The notes beneath the pieces are model-generated. The model was not told the DNA's origin and did no database searches. It saw only the letters and a program-made list of their open reading frames with translations. The position numbers were made by a program, and so were the translations under genes. Shown in pieces: positions 22,585 through 34,898 of a stretch of DNA of 64,000 nt. The DNA comes from Agapanthus africanus. Lineage: Eukaryota; Streptophyta; Magnoliopsida; Asparagales; Amaryllidaceae. The stretch is from contig JASDDO010000001.1 of assembly GCA_030015575.1 (NCBI GenBank), positions 136,667,988-136,731,987 on the forward strand. The letters run 5' to 3'. The stretch's first letter is position 1; each line of letters starts with the position of its first letter.

Positions 22585-23787
22585 TGTGTGCTATTTTGTT
22601 CGTTTTTCTTATTTGAGTTGAAAAAATTATTATTCAATCAGAATTTTTTGATCAAAATTCGCACAAACACTAAACGATTCGTTGTGATTTGTTGCGAGGA
22701 AATCTGGAATCTATGGAGCGAAAAGGAAAAATTTTCTGAATATTCCAGAGAGTTCATTGAGTGAACAGGAGCAGCTGCAAGAAATTTTGTGCAATGATTA
22801 AGCTAATGCACCGCGCTTCCGCGGCCGTAGAGGACATCTCGCGGCGGTTCCGCGGCCATCCTGGGGACTCGCTGAACCAAATTTGCTCGGTGACTTTCTG
22901 ACTTTCTTATCTCCTCCTTGATATGCTCCATTAACCAATTTCTGCAGGTTTCTTTGCAAAAATCGTAGCGCCGCAAAAATATAAAAATTGTGCGTGTTTG
23001 ATCTTGGTTGTTTGCATTTTTTAATACGGAAATTAAGGGGCACGACAAAATTCAGATTAGGTGGGGATTTCATTACCCTTCCTAAGCCCCAAAAATCAGA
23101 AACTTGCATCCGCATCACCCTCATTAACTAAAAAATATCTAGACAAGACTCTAAGGACTGTCGCGCTCAATTAGAACAGAAGGAGATCGTGAGTAATCTA
23201 TTGCTTATCCGCGTTTCTTTTGTGGTGTCTAAGGCAAGTGTGTCTAAGGCAAGTGGTTATTTAATTAGGCCCACTACTTACGTAGTGGAGAACCTCCCAC
23301 TTACCTGGCCACAGGAGAGACAAAGAGCTAGTAGAGGATTGATCCTGCGACTTGTCTTCTGGAAGTCTAGGAGAGGTCTAGAGACTTAACCTAGGTGACC
23401 ACTAGATTTAGGGTTGGTTGTGCATTTTTTGTGATTTGATTTTTCAAAAACCGTATTTTTCAAAACAAACACCAACCAATCTTTCCCCTAATTATTACCA
23501 ACGCTGCCACTTGTGCTACAACCATTTAGCACATGTTAGGCTTGACACGGGATTCCATTTCCCGTCTTGTCCGCGTTTCTTTTATCGACCCCAGAGTCGG
23601 TAATCCTTCCTCTTCTTCCCCACCACCCACCACGACCGCGATGGACGGATTTCCATTAAACTTTAACACCACTCTGCCACCGCCCGCAGGTGCGTAGAAT
23701 TCTCCACGCATTTCTCTCCAAGAGAGATGCTATCCTACACGTGTTTCCCTTCCCACCTGTCTTTCTATACCACCAGCCAATGGGGAC
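22585..23787 (+). other. AthX 5' leader, noncoding
   Basis: 1.2 kb between the PBS and the first recognisable gag residue. Apart from the GC-rich paired motif I see no conserved structure. The phrase gtgtctaaggcaagtg is nearly duplicated at 23225-23252. Confidence 0.6.
22811..22857 (+). repeat. Paired CCGCGG-type palindromic motifs in AthX leader
   Basis: ccgcgcttccgcggcc (22811-22826) and gcggcggttccgcggcc (22841-22857) lie about 245 nt after the PBS start. The two copies can pair with themselves or each other. Comparable pairs occur in CopA (30906) and CopB (62615). Confidence 0.75.
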
Positions 23788-24576
23788 AATTTCAAAATTA
23801 AACCCCAATTCATCAAACTTTTACCCAAATTTCACGGGCTCGAGTCTGAAGACGCATACGTTTTTATCACCAAATTTGAAAACGTATGTGCTTTGATGGG
23901 TAATTCACAACTGTCTTTGGATGCTCTGCGTTTACGTCTTCTCCCATTCACTTTGTGCGATTTAGCCGAGAAGTAGCTTTACAACACACCCGCACATTCT
24001 ATTTCAACATGGGACGAATTCGTTGCAGCATTCCTTAAGAAATTTTATCCCAATCATAAGACCGCCCGTGTTCGGTTCGAAATCTTCAAATTTACCCAAC
24101 TTCCCAATGAACCATTTCGGAAATGCTTTGAACGGTTCAAGAATCTTCTTTTATAATGCCCTCATCACGGAATCCCCAGATGGGATTTGTGTCGAGTTAT
24201 CTATGAGGGTATTGATCTCACGACAAAACAGATGCTTGAAATCATGTGTCATTGCCAATTCCTATCTAAAGATGACGGTGAAGCTTGGAAATATTTAGAA
24301 GATTTAGCTCAAAACACTTTACAATGGGAAAGTGTTAGACCACCATCACCTAGGGATGATATCAGTCAGCTCGATGTTTCCGTCACAATGAGAGCCGAAA
24401 TGGCCGTAATGCAAAGGAAGCTCTATCATCTAGAAAACAAGTTCTCCTCAGCCTCCCTAAACCAATACACACTTCCTAAAACCATGTGTGGCTGCTGTTC
24501 AAACCCATCACATTTGACGGAAGAATGTCCTTTGAATGTACCGTTTCAAGGTCACACTAATGCTGTATTTCAGTAA
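23788..24576 (+). pseudogene. gag: AthX gag
   Basis: A single reading frame resembling Athila gag: an opening with LLPKFHGLESEDAY, then TWDEFVAAFLKKFYPNHKT, FLSKDDGEAWKYLEDLA, and a zinc knuckle CX2CX4HX4C (CGCC-NPSH-LTEEC, near 24487-24530). Two in-frame stops interrupt it, TAG 23974-23976 and TAA 24154-24156, and it ends TAA 24574-24576. The true start is not evident: an ATG at 23780 is in another frame. Related sequence rich in Q, P and N continues to about 24880 in the next frame, so gag originally ran further. It would form the particle and bind element RNA. Confidence 0.82.
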
Positions 24577-25473
24577 AGACCTGGAAACGATCCTTCTTCT
24601 TCCTCATATAATCAAGATTGGAGAAATCACCCTGATCTTTCTTGGATCCAACATCAAACTCAATACACGGATCCAAACCATAATAACTTTCAACGGGTCC
24701 CTCCACAGCAACAGCAACCACCACAAATGAGTCAGCACCCCTTTCAACCACAAAATTTTCAAAACCCGGCCAACAACTTCGATCCTTCTTCTGCCGGTAT
24801 TTCTACACCCTCTGCACTCAACATGTTCATTACACAGTTCATGCAAACAAATGACATTTTAAAATTTCTATCCAGACGTTAGTGCAAAACATTGTCTCCC
24901 ACGGTGAGAGTATCAAATCGATAGAACCACAAATTGCACAACTGACTGCCAGAATGAGTGCTGGAAAAAAAGGGAATCTTCCATCTCAACCCCTACCTGA
25001 TCCTGGACCTTTACATTACACTAATGTGGATGCACTTACCACGTTGAGATCTGGAAGAGTGCTAGACAATCATGTGGGTGAACAAATTGATAATGATGAA
25101 TTGATCATTAACCCCCCGGTTTCCACTTCCACTTCCATTCCCACTTCTACTTCTTACCCTATTTCGTCTAATTTACCTTCTTCTTCCGAGCCTATTCTCC
25201 GTTTTCCTTAGGGCTCGAACCTTCCACCCACTTCATCCTTTCCACCCGCACAAACTTCTCCATAAATGTTGGACCCAACCAGACAGATTGAGGCCCAACA
25301 AACCTAATGCACAAAGGGAGAAGCTTGTGGACATGTTTAAGGAAGTTAACATCAACATCACTCTCCTAGATGCTATCCAACAAGTTCCGTCCTATGAGAA
25401 AATTCTTAAGAACTTGTGCACTAGGAAGAGGAAGACTCAAGTGCTGAAAAAGTGTTCATGTCAAGCACTGTAG
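24577..25473 (+). pseudogene. AthX gag C-terminal region and linker to protease
   Basis: Degenerate in several frames. 24590-24880 is P/Q/N-rich. 24882-25211 includes IAQLTARMSAGKKGNLPSQP and LTTLRSGRVLD, a motif seen before Athila protease. 25288-25473 contains the NPNAQREKLVDMF-like and QQVPSYEKILKNLCTRKRK segment that precedes protease in this family. A frame change near 25453 links it to the protease. Confidence 0.7.
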
Positions 25474-25802
25474 ACACGGCTTTTCCCCAACAATTACCAA
25501 GGAAACATAAGGACCCTGGTTGTCCTACTATTTCTATTTCTATTGGGGATAAACACATTAACCGTGCTTTACTTGACCTTGGCGCTAGTGTTAACTTGCT
25601 TCCTTATTCGGTCTACGAGCAACTAGGTATCGGAGTGTTAAAGCCCTCGAACATAACTCTCCAGATGGCCGACCAATTTATCACCAAACCTAGGGGTGAA
25701 CTTGAGGATGTGTTAATAAAAATCGGGGAATTTGTATTCCCTGTGGACTTTATTGTTCTTGATACACAGCCTGTAGCGAACCCACGGAACCAAATTCCGT
25801 GA
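25452..25802 (+). pseudogene. AthX aspartic protease, first part
   Basis: It contains KHKDPGCPTISISIGD and the active-site region ALLDLGASVNLLPYSVYEQLG, where D-L-G replaces the canonical D-S/T-G as is usual in Athila, then ADQFITKPRGELEDVLIKIG and FPVDFIVLDTQP. It ends at TGA 25800-25802, where one missing base shifts the frame; the remainder continues at 25799 in another frame. Confidence 0.85.
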
Positions 25803-26590
25803 TTCTAGGTCGTCCCTTTTTGGCTACTTCCAACGCTGTAATCAACTGTAGAAACGGCTCTATGAACCTATCTTTTGGGAATAGGTCAATTGAGCTCAAC
25901 ATTTACAAGTTGGGAAGTCAACCCTCCGATCCTCATGCTCGAGTCTGTTCTGTCGAATTAATGGATGTCGATAGCAGTGAATTTGATCGGCTTCACGATA
26001 CAGATCCAGACCTCCTTTATACGTTGTTGTTTGATCCGGATATGTATCATATACATATGGACCCTTCTTTTGAGTTGTCCGGGTCAACATCTAACGTCGA
26101 TGATGAACCTTTTCTGGAGTTTGAGTATCAACCCGCACTTTTTGAGGACATTATTCTTCGGGATATCGATGAAAGCTTCGCTGATAGACTCGCATTCTTA
26201 GCAAATACGGGTATTGAGATGAATCATCTCCACAAAGAAATTGAACCTCCACCCCTTCTTCTTGACAGTCATGATAAGGCGAGTAATCCATCACAATCAC
26301 TGAGTCTTCTCTCCAAAACGAGACGCAAACACATTCTTTCACACCACTTATCTTTTCCCCACTTCTTCTTGGCTCTTTTCAACTTGTTCTTCCACCAATC
26401 GGTGCACTACACTGATAAAATCTTTGAATGGTTGGTGTTGACTTTCGGTCTTTGCAAAACTTGGCATCGACCAATAATTTTTATCCCCTCTTGTGATTTT
26501 CAAAGCTTAACATTGTTTAACTCAAGTTTGGGGGGGATATTCTGGCTCTTGAAAATAACTATTTTACTCAAAATTGTGAGCCAAAAATAA
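25799..26590 (+). pseudogene. AthX protease end plus unrecognised 200-residue tail
   Basis: It starts in ILGRPFLATSNAVINCRNG, the conserved end of Athila protease. After ELNIYKLG the protein departs from the family. An acidic region follows (ELMDVDSSEFDRLHD, EYQPALFEDIILRDIDE), then a hydrophobic stretch (FPHFFLALFNLFF, WLVLTFGLC) near 26350-26460 that could span a membrane. RT should begin here in an autonomous element; nothing resembling it is present. The last residues are encoded by the first PPT-like G-run. Whether the tail is functional is unknown. Confidence 0.65.
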
Positions 26591-27883
26591 GTTTGGGGGA
26601 GGATTTTCATGATCATATTTATTACCCCCATTAATAAATTTTCTCCCAAGCTTACAGGTTTTTCGAGATTTAGCGGATGGCAACAGTGAGGACACTGTTG
26701 AAAATAAGTTTGGGGGAGGTTTGTGCTTATTTTCGCATCATTTGCATCATATCTTGCATAAGCACAAAACATAAAAAAAAAATTGTACATAAATAAGATA
26801 ATAAAAGATTAGATAATGAAAAATTACATCCAAAAGATTGAAAAAATTTAAGAAAACCAAGAAAATTAGAAGTTTTCTTAAACGAACTAGTAATAAGTAG
26901 TTATGAGCCGTTGTCCCAAGGGTTAGTAAGATGAAGGAAGTCACTAATCTGAGGATAAAAATAAGTCTGAAAAACAGTTCCTATTCTGGAAGCCAAACAT
27001 TTGAATGTTGATACCCTACTATACGCACTTACACATGTCTTGAAACTCGGGATAGTAGAGAATACCTTGAAATGCTCTTGTCTAAAAGCCAAAATATGAA
27101 GGAAATAAAAAAAATGAATAAAAAATGGTGAAGAAAAATGAACACTGGTTTTGTTATCGCCAAGGCAGCAATAAAAAATATAGCGAGTGTGCTTCATCAC
27201 CTAGTGCTTTAGACCAACAGGTCTGGGAGTCACTGCTAAGCCTTAAGTGGAGCAAGACGAGGAAAATACACCGTAAGCAAGCACATGAGTAATCGGTCGG
27301 TTAGTACCTCAAGAAGTATTAATGGTCGCATGAAAATGTGTGAGCAAATCTAAATATTCATCAAATTAAAAAAAAAGTACTGAGGCAGATGGACAAGAGT
27401 ATGATAGCTTGAATTGAATTCTCCGAGTGTAGGGATGTCTTTTACAACACACGTAGGATTATATGATCGATGTTTGAAAAAAAGATAGGAATGAAGAATA
27501 AAGACGATAGTTTATTGAGGGGTGATGTGATTTCTAACATCTTTTCATGACTATTAAGATAGGGCTCATGACAACTGAAAAGCTAGTGTAGTTGGAAACT
27601 CTAATTTTCAAAGTCTTTCTTTTATAATTCTTATCTTTATATGTAATTTTCACGGTCTTCCTTTTATTATTGGATTTTGTGGGTGCAATCCGCTGAAAAC
27701 CCTCAGGAGACAACACTCCTCCTACTTAGGACACCTAGAGGTTTAAAGGCTTATTGCACGTGCTCAGTGCAATCGTGTTGCCTACGAAAGTGTGCTAGTT
27801 AGTTTTTCTTTTTCTTTATTTTCTCCTTCTCTTTTTAATAAAACAGTTTGCTCGAGAAGACCAAAATTAAGTTTAGGGGAATT
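26591..27883 (+). other. AthX 3' noncoding region with polypurine tracts
   Basis: Three G-rich tracts of the form aagtttgggggagg occur at 26525, 26590 and 26707, and the tract aagtttaggggaatt lies directly before LTR2 (27869-27883). The rest is A-rich with no gene seen. Repeated PPT-like tracts upstream of the true PPT are known in some plant Gypsy elements. Confidence 0.65.
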
Positions 27884-29062
27884 TGATCAGTTGAAAATAT
27901 TGTATTTTTAACACATCAATTTCCCTACCATTTGCACTCATCTAAAGGTGTTCGGTATGAATATAACACATATTAGCAAAACATCTGTAAAATACCAAAT
28001 AACATGTGTTATATATTATAACCGGCATTCTGAGGGAAATTGAGTGTTTATCATTGCATGCATGATCTTTGTATAGCGCAACACTTGTCTCGAGAATGTG
28101 TGCAGGAAATTCCAGGAAAAGAGCCGAAACTGCAAAAAGTGCTGATAAAAATACGCCAAGTCCAAGACTTGTGATCTGGCAGTGAACAAGAAAGTGTAAA
28201 AATATTCCAGACATTAGAAACATACCATGAGGCCAACACAAAGCAGCACAGGAAATTGCATGCATCAAACCATCAAAAGGGCCGTGGATCCGCGGCTATA
28301 TGGACACGTCATCAACCGAGAATTTCTCCACGTGTTTCTCTGTAATGGCCAATGCTTCCAGAAGACTCCAGAAGACCATGTGGCTTCATCCAGAAGGCTC
28401 GGCCTAACAATTTTATCCTAGAATATTCCTCATTCTAGAATATTCCCTCCAACAAACTTCTTCTAGAAGCCTCTCTCTAACAACCTAATTTTGGAGGGAA
28501 GATTCAAAATGAGGGATTATAAAATGAGATCTAGATCTAGGGTTTGGGGTTGGTTCATTTTGGAGGGAAAAATTGTAGATCCAAATCAAATTAAAATCAA
28601 ATTGAGTGACGCAATTTGATCAAAAAAATCAAGATCACTGAGTACCATATCAAGCAAGAAGCCATCAATCTTTTAGAAGCGACGACGATCTTCAACCGAG
28701 CAAGTGATCCAAGCCGATCCGCGACTCACGGAGACGATGCGGAGCTAATTCGACGATCGAGTTCTTTCTTCAAATTCTTGTAGTTCTTGAGCGAATTGTA
28801 ACGGAATTGTTGAATAATAAAAGGTGAAATTTCTTGATCTTGCTTATCTTTATATTTGAGCATTATGATGAGTTTTCAATTCTTGATTGATTTCTTTGTT
28901 ATGATGCTTGAGTAAAAACTCTGCTCGTGGAGGAATCGAGAGAATAGATAGATGATGATGATTACAATCTTGAAACGATTCTTAAGTCCTATGAGTTTTG
29001 TAAACTCTAGTAAATTGAATCATTGACAACCTAGTTTTGAGCGAGATGCTTTATTGAATGCG
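27884..29062 (+). mobile_element. AthX 3' LTR, left part
   Basis: It matches LTR1 from 20846 to 22021, then is cut by CopA. LTR1 bases 22022-22200 (179 bp) have no counterpart on either side of CopA, so they were deleted. Confidence 0.9.
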
Positions 29063-30699
29063 GGTGCTCGTTAGGTTACGAGTACACTGGACATGACTCG
29101 TCGGGAACTGTTGGTTGGTATTATACCTATCGTCAGTTATCAGTTCCCAGGTGATATGAGTACAGCTTAGTCCGCTGACTTGACACTGTCACTTTGCCTC
29201 GAGTGTGTTCCCACTGCACTTTGATTACTACCCTACCACGGCTCAAAGGAGTCGTGCAAACAGGTAGTTTTTGGGTGCAGTCCCGAAGCACTTGGAGGCA
29301 GTGACGGTTAGATAGGATTCGTCTCTCCCGGTATTGGGGGTTGACATCGCGCTGTGTCCAGGAGAGCCATTACACGAGTAGTCCCTGGCCAGGGCAAGCG
29401 AGATATACTGGTAGGTTTCCAGTGTTATCTCAGGGTGTTCTGGGCTACACTCCGACACGACTTGTACCGCTATTAGGGGACTGACGTTCACCGCCCCTCT
29501 AGGCCCGCCATGCGATGTATCAGACAAACAGACCGGACTGTACGGAGACTGTCACATACAGGCTCAGTAGGAGTTCAGATGGGGTTCACTTCGTCGGTCT
29601 TCTTATCGACATCTACCTGGGGACCGTTACGTACAGCTAGTGCCGCTTGCGGTCTGTGGTTAAACCCACTGCCAGCGTAGTGTCGAGTCTTTAGAGTCCC
29701 ACACAGAGAGCTATTCGCCTTTAGGCAAAATGAGTAGAGGTCGCATGGTTTTGCGATAGGGTTCGTTCATATCCGCGCACTTGTGCACGTTTGCTGTCCG
29801 GACAACTTATACTAGCGGGCTTTGGTTTAAGCCAGATCCTAGTATAGATTTGGGATTGGTTTTATCTCATTATATTCATGTTTCTCGGATCACGAATACG
29901 GGTGCGTATGCACAGTTGCTTGAGACAGAGGGAGATGACTTTGATTAGGGTTAATGACTATTGTCATTTTATTAACCCTAATGCTTATGTGTGTATTATG
30001 GTTAATTAATATTAGTTTAAATAATTGTGCATGGTTATGGTTGTTGACCATTTGACCTCCTTGACTTGTTGACCTAGGTTGACACTTTGACCATCATCAT
30101 TTCATTTGGAAGATGCTCTTTGATCCTTGCAAATTGCATTAAAAATGAAATGATAATGGTCATGTCTTGATTAACCATGACAATTATCTAGCTAATTATC
30201 TAATTACAATAATTCACACATATATGAGAGAATGCTTCATATTTTCTCTCATTCTAATTTTTACTTTCTCTCTCTTGTTCTTCCTCTCCCTCAAGCTCTC
30301 CCCTCTCATGTGTTGAGAAACACTTGAAGCTTGAGAAAAACCCTTTCTTGATAATCTCTACTCTCATCTAGGGTTCTAGAATTAGCACTTCTTGCACCCT
30401 AGTTACTTCTAGTTTGGAGTTGAAGCCAAAGGTTGAGGCTTTCGGGTGGATCTTTCTTCGACGTGAGAAGATGACAAAGGTGACCTCTTTCCACTACTCC
30501 AAGGAGCAAGGAGAGAAGGACATAAAGCCCTAGGTATAACCTTTCTAACACTTAGCTAGTTTCTAGTTAGCTTTAGCTTGTTTTTGTTTAGCAAAGATCC
30601 TTCTTTGTCTAGTCCATGTTGCCTAAGTTGATAAAAATCAGATTTTTATTCTGTTTTCCGCCTCCCCGTAAGTACCGGGGTGGGCAACGTGGACTTACA
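29063..30699 (+). mobile_element. CopA 5' LTR, first 407 bp deleted
   Basis: It aligns to 3' LTR positions 49115-50750 and ends gacttaca before the PBS. The first 407 bp of the LTR (48708-49114 in the other copy) are absent, together with 179 bp of flanking AthX sequence, consistent with a single deletion across the left junction. Confidence 0.9.
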
Positions 30700-30700
30700 G

Positions 30701-30712
30701 TGGTATCAGAGC
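30701..30712 (+). other. CopA primer binding site
   Basis: tggtatcagagc, complementary to the 3' end of initiator methionine tRNA, one base after the LTR. Confidence 0.92.
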
Positions 30713-30905
30713 CTAACTAAACATAAACTAGCTAGGTAGTAAAGTGTATGGAAGTTCGAATCGGAAAAATCGAAAAACCGAGTTTTCAAAAACCCAACTT
30801 TCTGTTAAATTTTTTCCTGCTTAAAATAAAATTTATCATACTCCAAAAATCGTCTCAGGGTTTTGTGAAGAAAGCCACCAAACCCGGTCCAGTGAGTCGA
30901 CCAAA

Positions 30906-30954
30906 GCGCCGCGGTTCCGCGGCAATAGCAAGCTATTGCCGCGCAACCGCGGCC
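30906..30954 (+). repeat. GC-rich 21-bp inverted repeat in CopA leader
   Basis: Arms at 30908-30928 and 30933-30953 are complementary over 21 bp with one mismatch and are separated by caag. Each arm itself is built on ccgcgg palindromes. It starts about 205 nt after the PBS. A partial third copy of the motif (gccgcgcaaccg) lies near 31338. Confidence 0.85.
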
Positions 30955-32777
30955 GAGTTGGCTCGGCTCTGGGTTGAGTTTCGTGCAGTGTTTTTCTGGC
31001 TTGGTTTGGGATTTTTAAGATGGTTTATATGTGCCCAGATTTTCCAGAATAAAAATTTGTTTTTGGGGGCCTATAAATCCGTATTTTTTTCGAACTTCAC
31101 TACACTTTGACTATAAGAGTTATATCTGTGATGTTTATATGTATTGAACGTCGGCTAATCGCTATATGTCGATTAGTCGGGGTTATACATATCTGTGATC
31201 TGTGTTTGATGATGGTATGTGTATATGAATACGTTGGATTGTCGCGGATGAATAGCCGGGGTGGATGTGAGATGAGTGTTTCTTTTTCTTTCATTCATTG
31301 TAATATGTAAATTGATGTAATAATATTATTTGTATGGCCGCGCAACCGGGTCGGGGTTGTAGCCGTCATTGTATAATTCTTTTTACTGTTTTTGCTCCTA
31401 GGATAGACCCATGGAGGGGGTGCACAAACTACCGGGTATCTCGAAGTGCCGAGTGGCCTACTCACGGTGGTGAGGGAGGTTGCTTCGCTTCGGGTACTTG
31501 GCGGGTAGTTTGCCGCACCCGTAGGGGTCTTGGGTGGGGTATTTGGCTATTCACCGCGACCGTGTAATCCGCTTTTCGTTGCAGGCTCGAACGGATTGCG
31601 GATTCCTAGTATATCCAATGTATTCATCTGTGATCTGTAATGTCTATCATTGCTATATATTTATATATGATAACTATTTAGATGTTGCTTATGTTTTACA
31701 GCCGCGCTAGCCCAGCCCCCGCTCTGTCGTTAGTTAAGTAACCTAACGGGTGATGACGGGGTCCCGTGGCGAATGCGAATGGCATAAGCGTACGTCATAT
31801 TTTGGTTGTTTTCTGCAATGGTAGGATTAAATGATGGGATGCATTAAAAGAACTAATGCAAGAAAATAAACCAAGTAAAAGTCGATTGGAACACTTTGAA
31901 AACCACTCGGTTCTTTTCAAAACTAAACTTTTAAACGCGGAGCTTGAACCACTCTTTTTTAAAAGCTATCTCGTTCCATCGATTATATCAAGTTCACTAC
32001 GTTCACGGTTTCGCCAAAACCATTCGTAGCCCTCCGTCATTCCACATGAATGGTCAAAAAGTATTCAAGCTATGTATTTTGGCCAAAGTCAAGGCATAGT
32101 GATTGGTAGCTATTGGGTATTCATGTGCAGCTTAGATAGATGCGTTGGTTTGGGACAGTCGTGCTGCCATTTTGGCCAAAGTCAAGGGTAGGTACGGGTG
32201 GGTCCAAATTAACCAGGAGAATGACGGGTAGAACTTGACATGTGACTTATGATATTTTGGCCAAAGTCAAGGTCATAAGAGCATGGGGCAAAAATCCACA
32301 TCGGGAGTTTCATAAGTACTGAAACTTGCTAGCGCTGCATACCATTTGGAGTGTGATAATTCTGGTAGGATTCCTTCGGTTTTATCACGCGATGATATTT
32401 GGATCCCGATCCTACTGTGAGTATATGCTACTCCTCGGGAAAACTCTCACTTAACGATCAATGCTATAAACCTAGTAAGTGTCTAGAAAGGTGTTAGCGA
32501 GGCTACGCCCACAGGGAAAAGAGATTATTTAATTAAGGAACTTCGCGAAAGCGTTGGAAAACCTCCCTCGAAGTACCGACACTGGCCTGGCTGAACGGTT
32601 AAGCAAGTATTGTACGGTGAGATTGATCCCGACTAATCCTTTCTTTACGGTTTGAGAAGGGATTCGAGAGATAGTGGGAGCCATCCAGTTTAGACAAACT
32701 AAAAACCACTCTAAACTTGCAAGAGCATCATGCTAAAGTGTTTCTTTTCTCTCTCCTAATTGCAGCGACCATTCAAC
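30955..32777 (+). other. CopA long 5' leader
   Basis: About 2 kb of untranslated sequence. 31107-31400 is recognisably similar to the CopB leader at 63715-64000 (shared gaatagccgggg, tgagatgagtgttt, aggatagacc). The 19-bp phrase attttggccaaagtcaagg occurs three times (32076, 32169, 32253) and holds the palindrome tttggccaaa. A good splice-acceptor-like tract, ctctctcctaattgcag, ends 14 nt before the gag ATG, so part of the leader may be an intron. Confidence 0.6.
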
Positions 32778-34898
32778 ATGACCGGACTTAAGTTATTACT
32801 AGATAAAAACATATTGACAGGGCCAAACTACAAAGATTGGCTCAGGAATGTCAAGATGGCAATCACTTACGACAAGTTGGGGTATGTCCTTACCACCAAA
32901 GCTCCCCCTGTCCCAGGTCCCAAAACCAGTGTCGCGGATAGGGAAATCCGTAAGACATGGGAAATAGATTGCGCGAAGGCCAAATGCCTCGTACTTGCCT
33001 CGATGGACAACGAACATCAGAGGAGGCACGAGAATATGGACCTAGAGTCCATATTTCTTCATACAAAAGAACTGTATGGAGAGCAGTCTCGTATCGCAAG
33101 ATACGAAGTGTCGAAGAAGTTGTTTTCGGCAAGGTTGGCCGTCGGATCATCGGTAGCGGAACACGTGCTTAAGATGATTGGCTACATAGAGGAGCTCGCG
33201 GACCTTGGGACCACGTTGGAGAATGAACTCTATACTGATTTGATTCTCCAGTCCCTTCCTTCCACTTACGTCCAGTTTATCCTTAACTTCAACATGCAAG
33301 GAAAGGAGGTTGAACTTTCCGAACTTCTGAACATGTTGAGGAGTGCTGAGGGCACCCTACAGAAAAGTAGGGAGACATCCACTTTGTTTGTAGGAGGATC
33401 TTCCTCTTCTAGATCCAGGGCGAAAGCCAAGGGTAAGAAGAAAAAAGCCCCCGCCAAACCAAGAGGCGGTGTCGGTAAAGTGGATACGAAGGGAAAAGGA
33501 AAAGCAACAAAGATAGCGGGAAAGCTGGTGGGGAAGGAAGAATGCTTCTATTGTCACAAAAGTGGTCACTGGAAACAGGATTGCAAGGCTTGGAAGGCCA
33601 GAACACAGGATTTGAAGCGAGTTGCAGCTTCAGCTTCAGGTGTGTATGTTATTGAAAACTGTCTATCAATAAACTCTACATCCTGGGTATTGGATACCGG
33701 ATCAGGATCTCATATCTGTAATTCTTTGCAGGCGTTGAGAAAGCGTAGAGTTTTGAAGGCAGGTGACATGACCCTCAGAGTTGCAAACGGTGCTAGCATG
33801 GATGCTGAGGCCGTGGGAGACTATCACCTGGGATTGTCGGATGGACACTTTTTGGTTTTGCGTAATTGTTATTATGTACCACATGCAACCTGTAATATCA
33901 TTTCTGTATCTTTATTATCTAAAGAAGGTTATGAATTTGCATTTGTAAGTAATGTAGTGAACATTCACCTTAATCAAGTTTTGATTGGGTTAGGTATATT
34001 GAACAACGGTATATACGTGTTAAACCAACCACAGATTTTCAATGTCCAGAATACACACAAAAGAAAGTCTCCAGAAATCAATAAAACTTTCTTATGGCAT
34101 TGTAGACTGGGTCACATCAATGAGAGAAGGTTGACTAAGTTACATACGGAAGGATATTTGGATCCGTTAGAATATCAATCGTATGCAACTTGTCAATCCT
34201 GTCTCAAAGGAAAGATGACAAAGACTCCGTTCACTGGACACAGAGTAAGAGCGAGCGAGCTCTTGGGACTCGTACACAGCGACGTGTGCGGTCCAATGTC
34301 TACACATGCACGAAGCGGTTATTCTTACTTCATTACTTTTACGGATGATTTTTCAAGGTACGGTTATGTCTTCTTAATGAAACATAAATCCGAGGCTTTT
34401 GAAAAATTCCAGGAATATAAGAATGAAGTAGAAAAACAAACAGGCAAAAGTATCAAGGCACTGAGATCTGATCGAGGTGGTGAATACTTGAGTGCCGAGT
34501 TCCTGGGTTACTTAAAAGAGAATGGAATTCTCTCTCAGCTTACTCCTCCATACACTTCGCAACATAACGGTGTATCGGAGAGACGGAACCGAACCCTATT
34601 GGATATGGTACGGTCCATGATGAGTAACGCTGAGTTGCCGCGATCGTTTTGGGGATATGCGCTAGAATCAGCTGCATACCTTTTGAACTGAGTTCCAACT
34701 AAGACTGTGTCTACTACACCATATCAGATGTGGTGTGGGAAGAGACCCTATCTTAATCACATTAAGACATGGGGATGTCCAGCTTTTGTAAAAAAGCAGC
34801 ATGCGGACAAGCTCGAGACACGCTCAATACAGTGCAAGTTTGTGGGATATCCAAAGAACTCCAAGGGATATTTTTTCTATTGCGAAGAGGAACAAAAG
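32778..34898 (+). pseudogene. gag-pol: CopA gag, protease and integrase (interrupted polyprotein)
   Basis: Start taken at ATG 32778 (MTGLKLLLDKN). Gag spans about 230 residues with LTGPNYKDWLRNVK, ELYGEQSRIARYEVSKKLF and LILQSLPSTYVQFILNF, then a basic stretch and a CX2CX4HX4C knuckle (33543-33584). Protease has LDTGSGSHICN. Integrase has a HHCC finger (WHCRLGHIN ... CQSCLKGK) and intact D, D, E (HSDVCGP, RSDRGGEY, GVSERRNRT). One nonsense codon, TGA 34689-34691, lies where the family has Arg (CGA to TGA). The frame continues through WCGKRPYLNHIKTWGC to CEEEQK, where the LARD begins. Order gag-PR-IN-RT is diagnostic of Copia. Confidence 0.95.

Noticed and set aside
30701..30712. tggtatcagagc as a tRNA gene fragment
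   Set aside because: Twelve bases adjacent to an LTR: a primer binding site, not an RNA gene. The same holds at 39392 and 62419.
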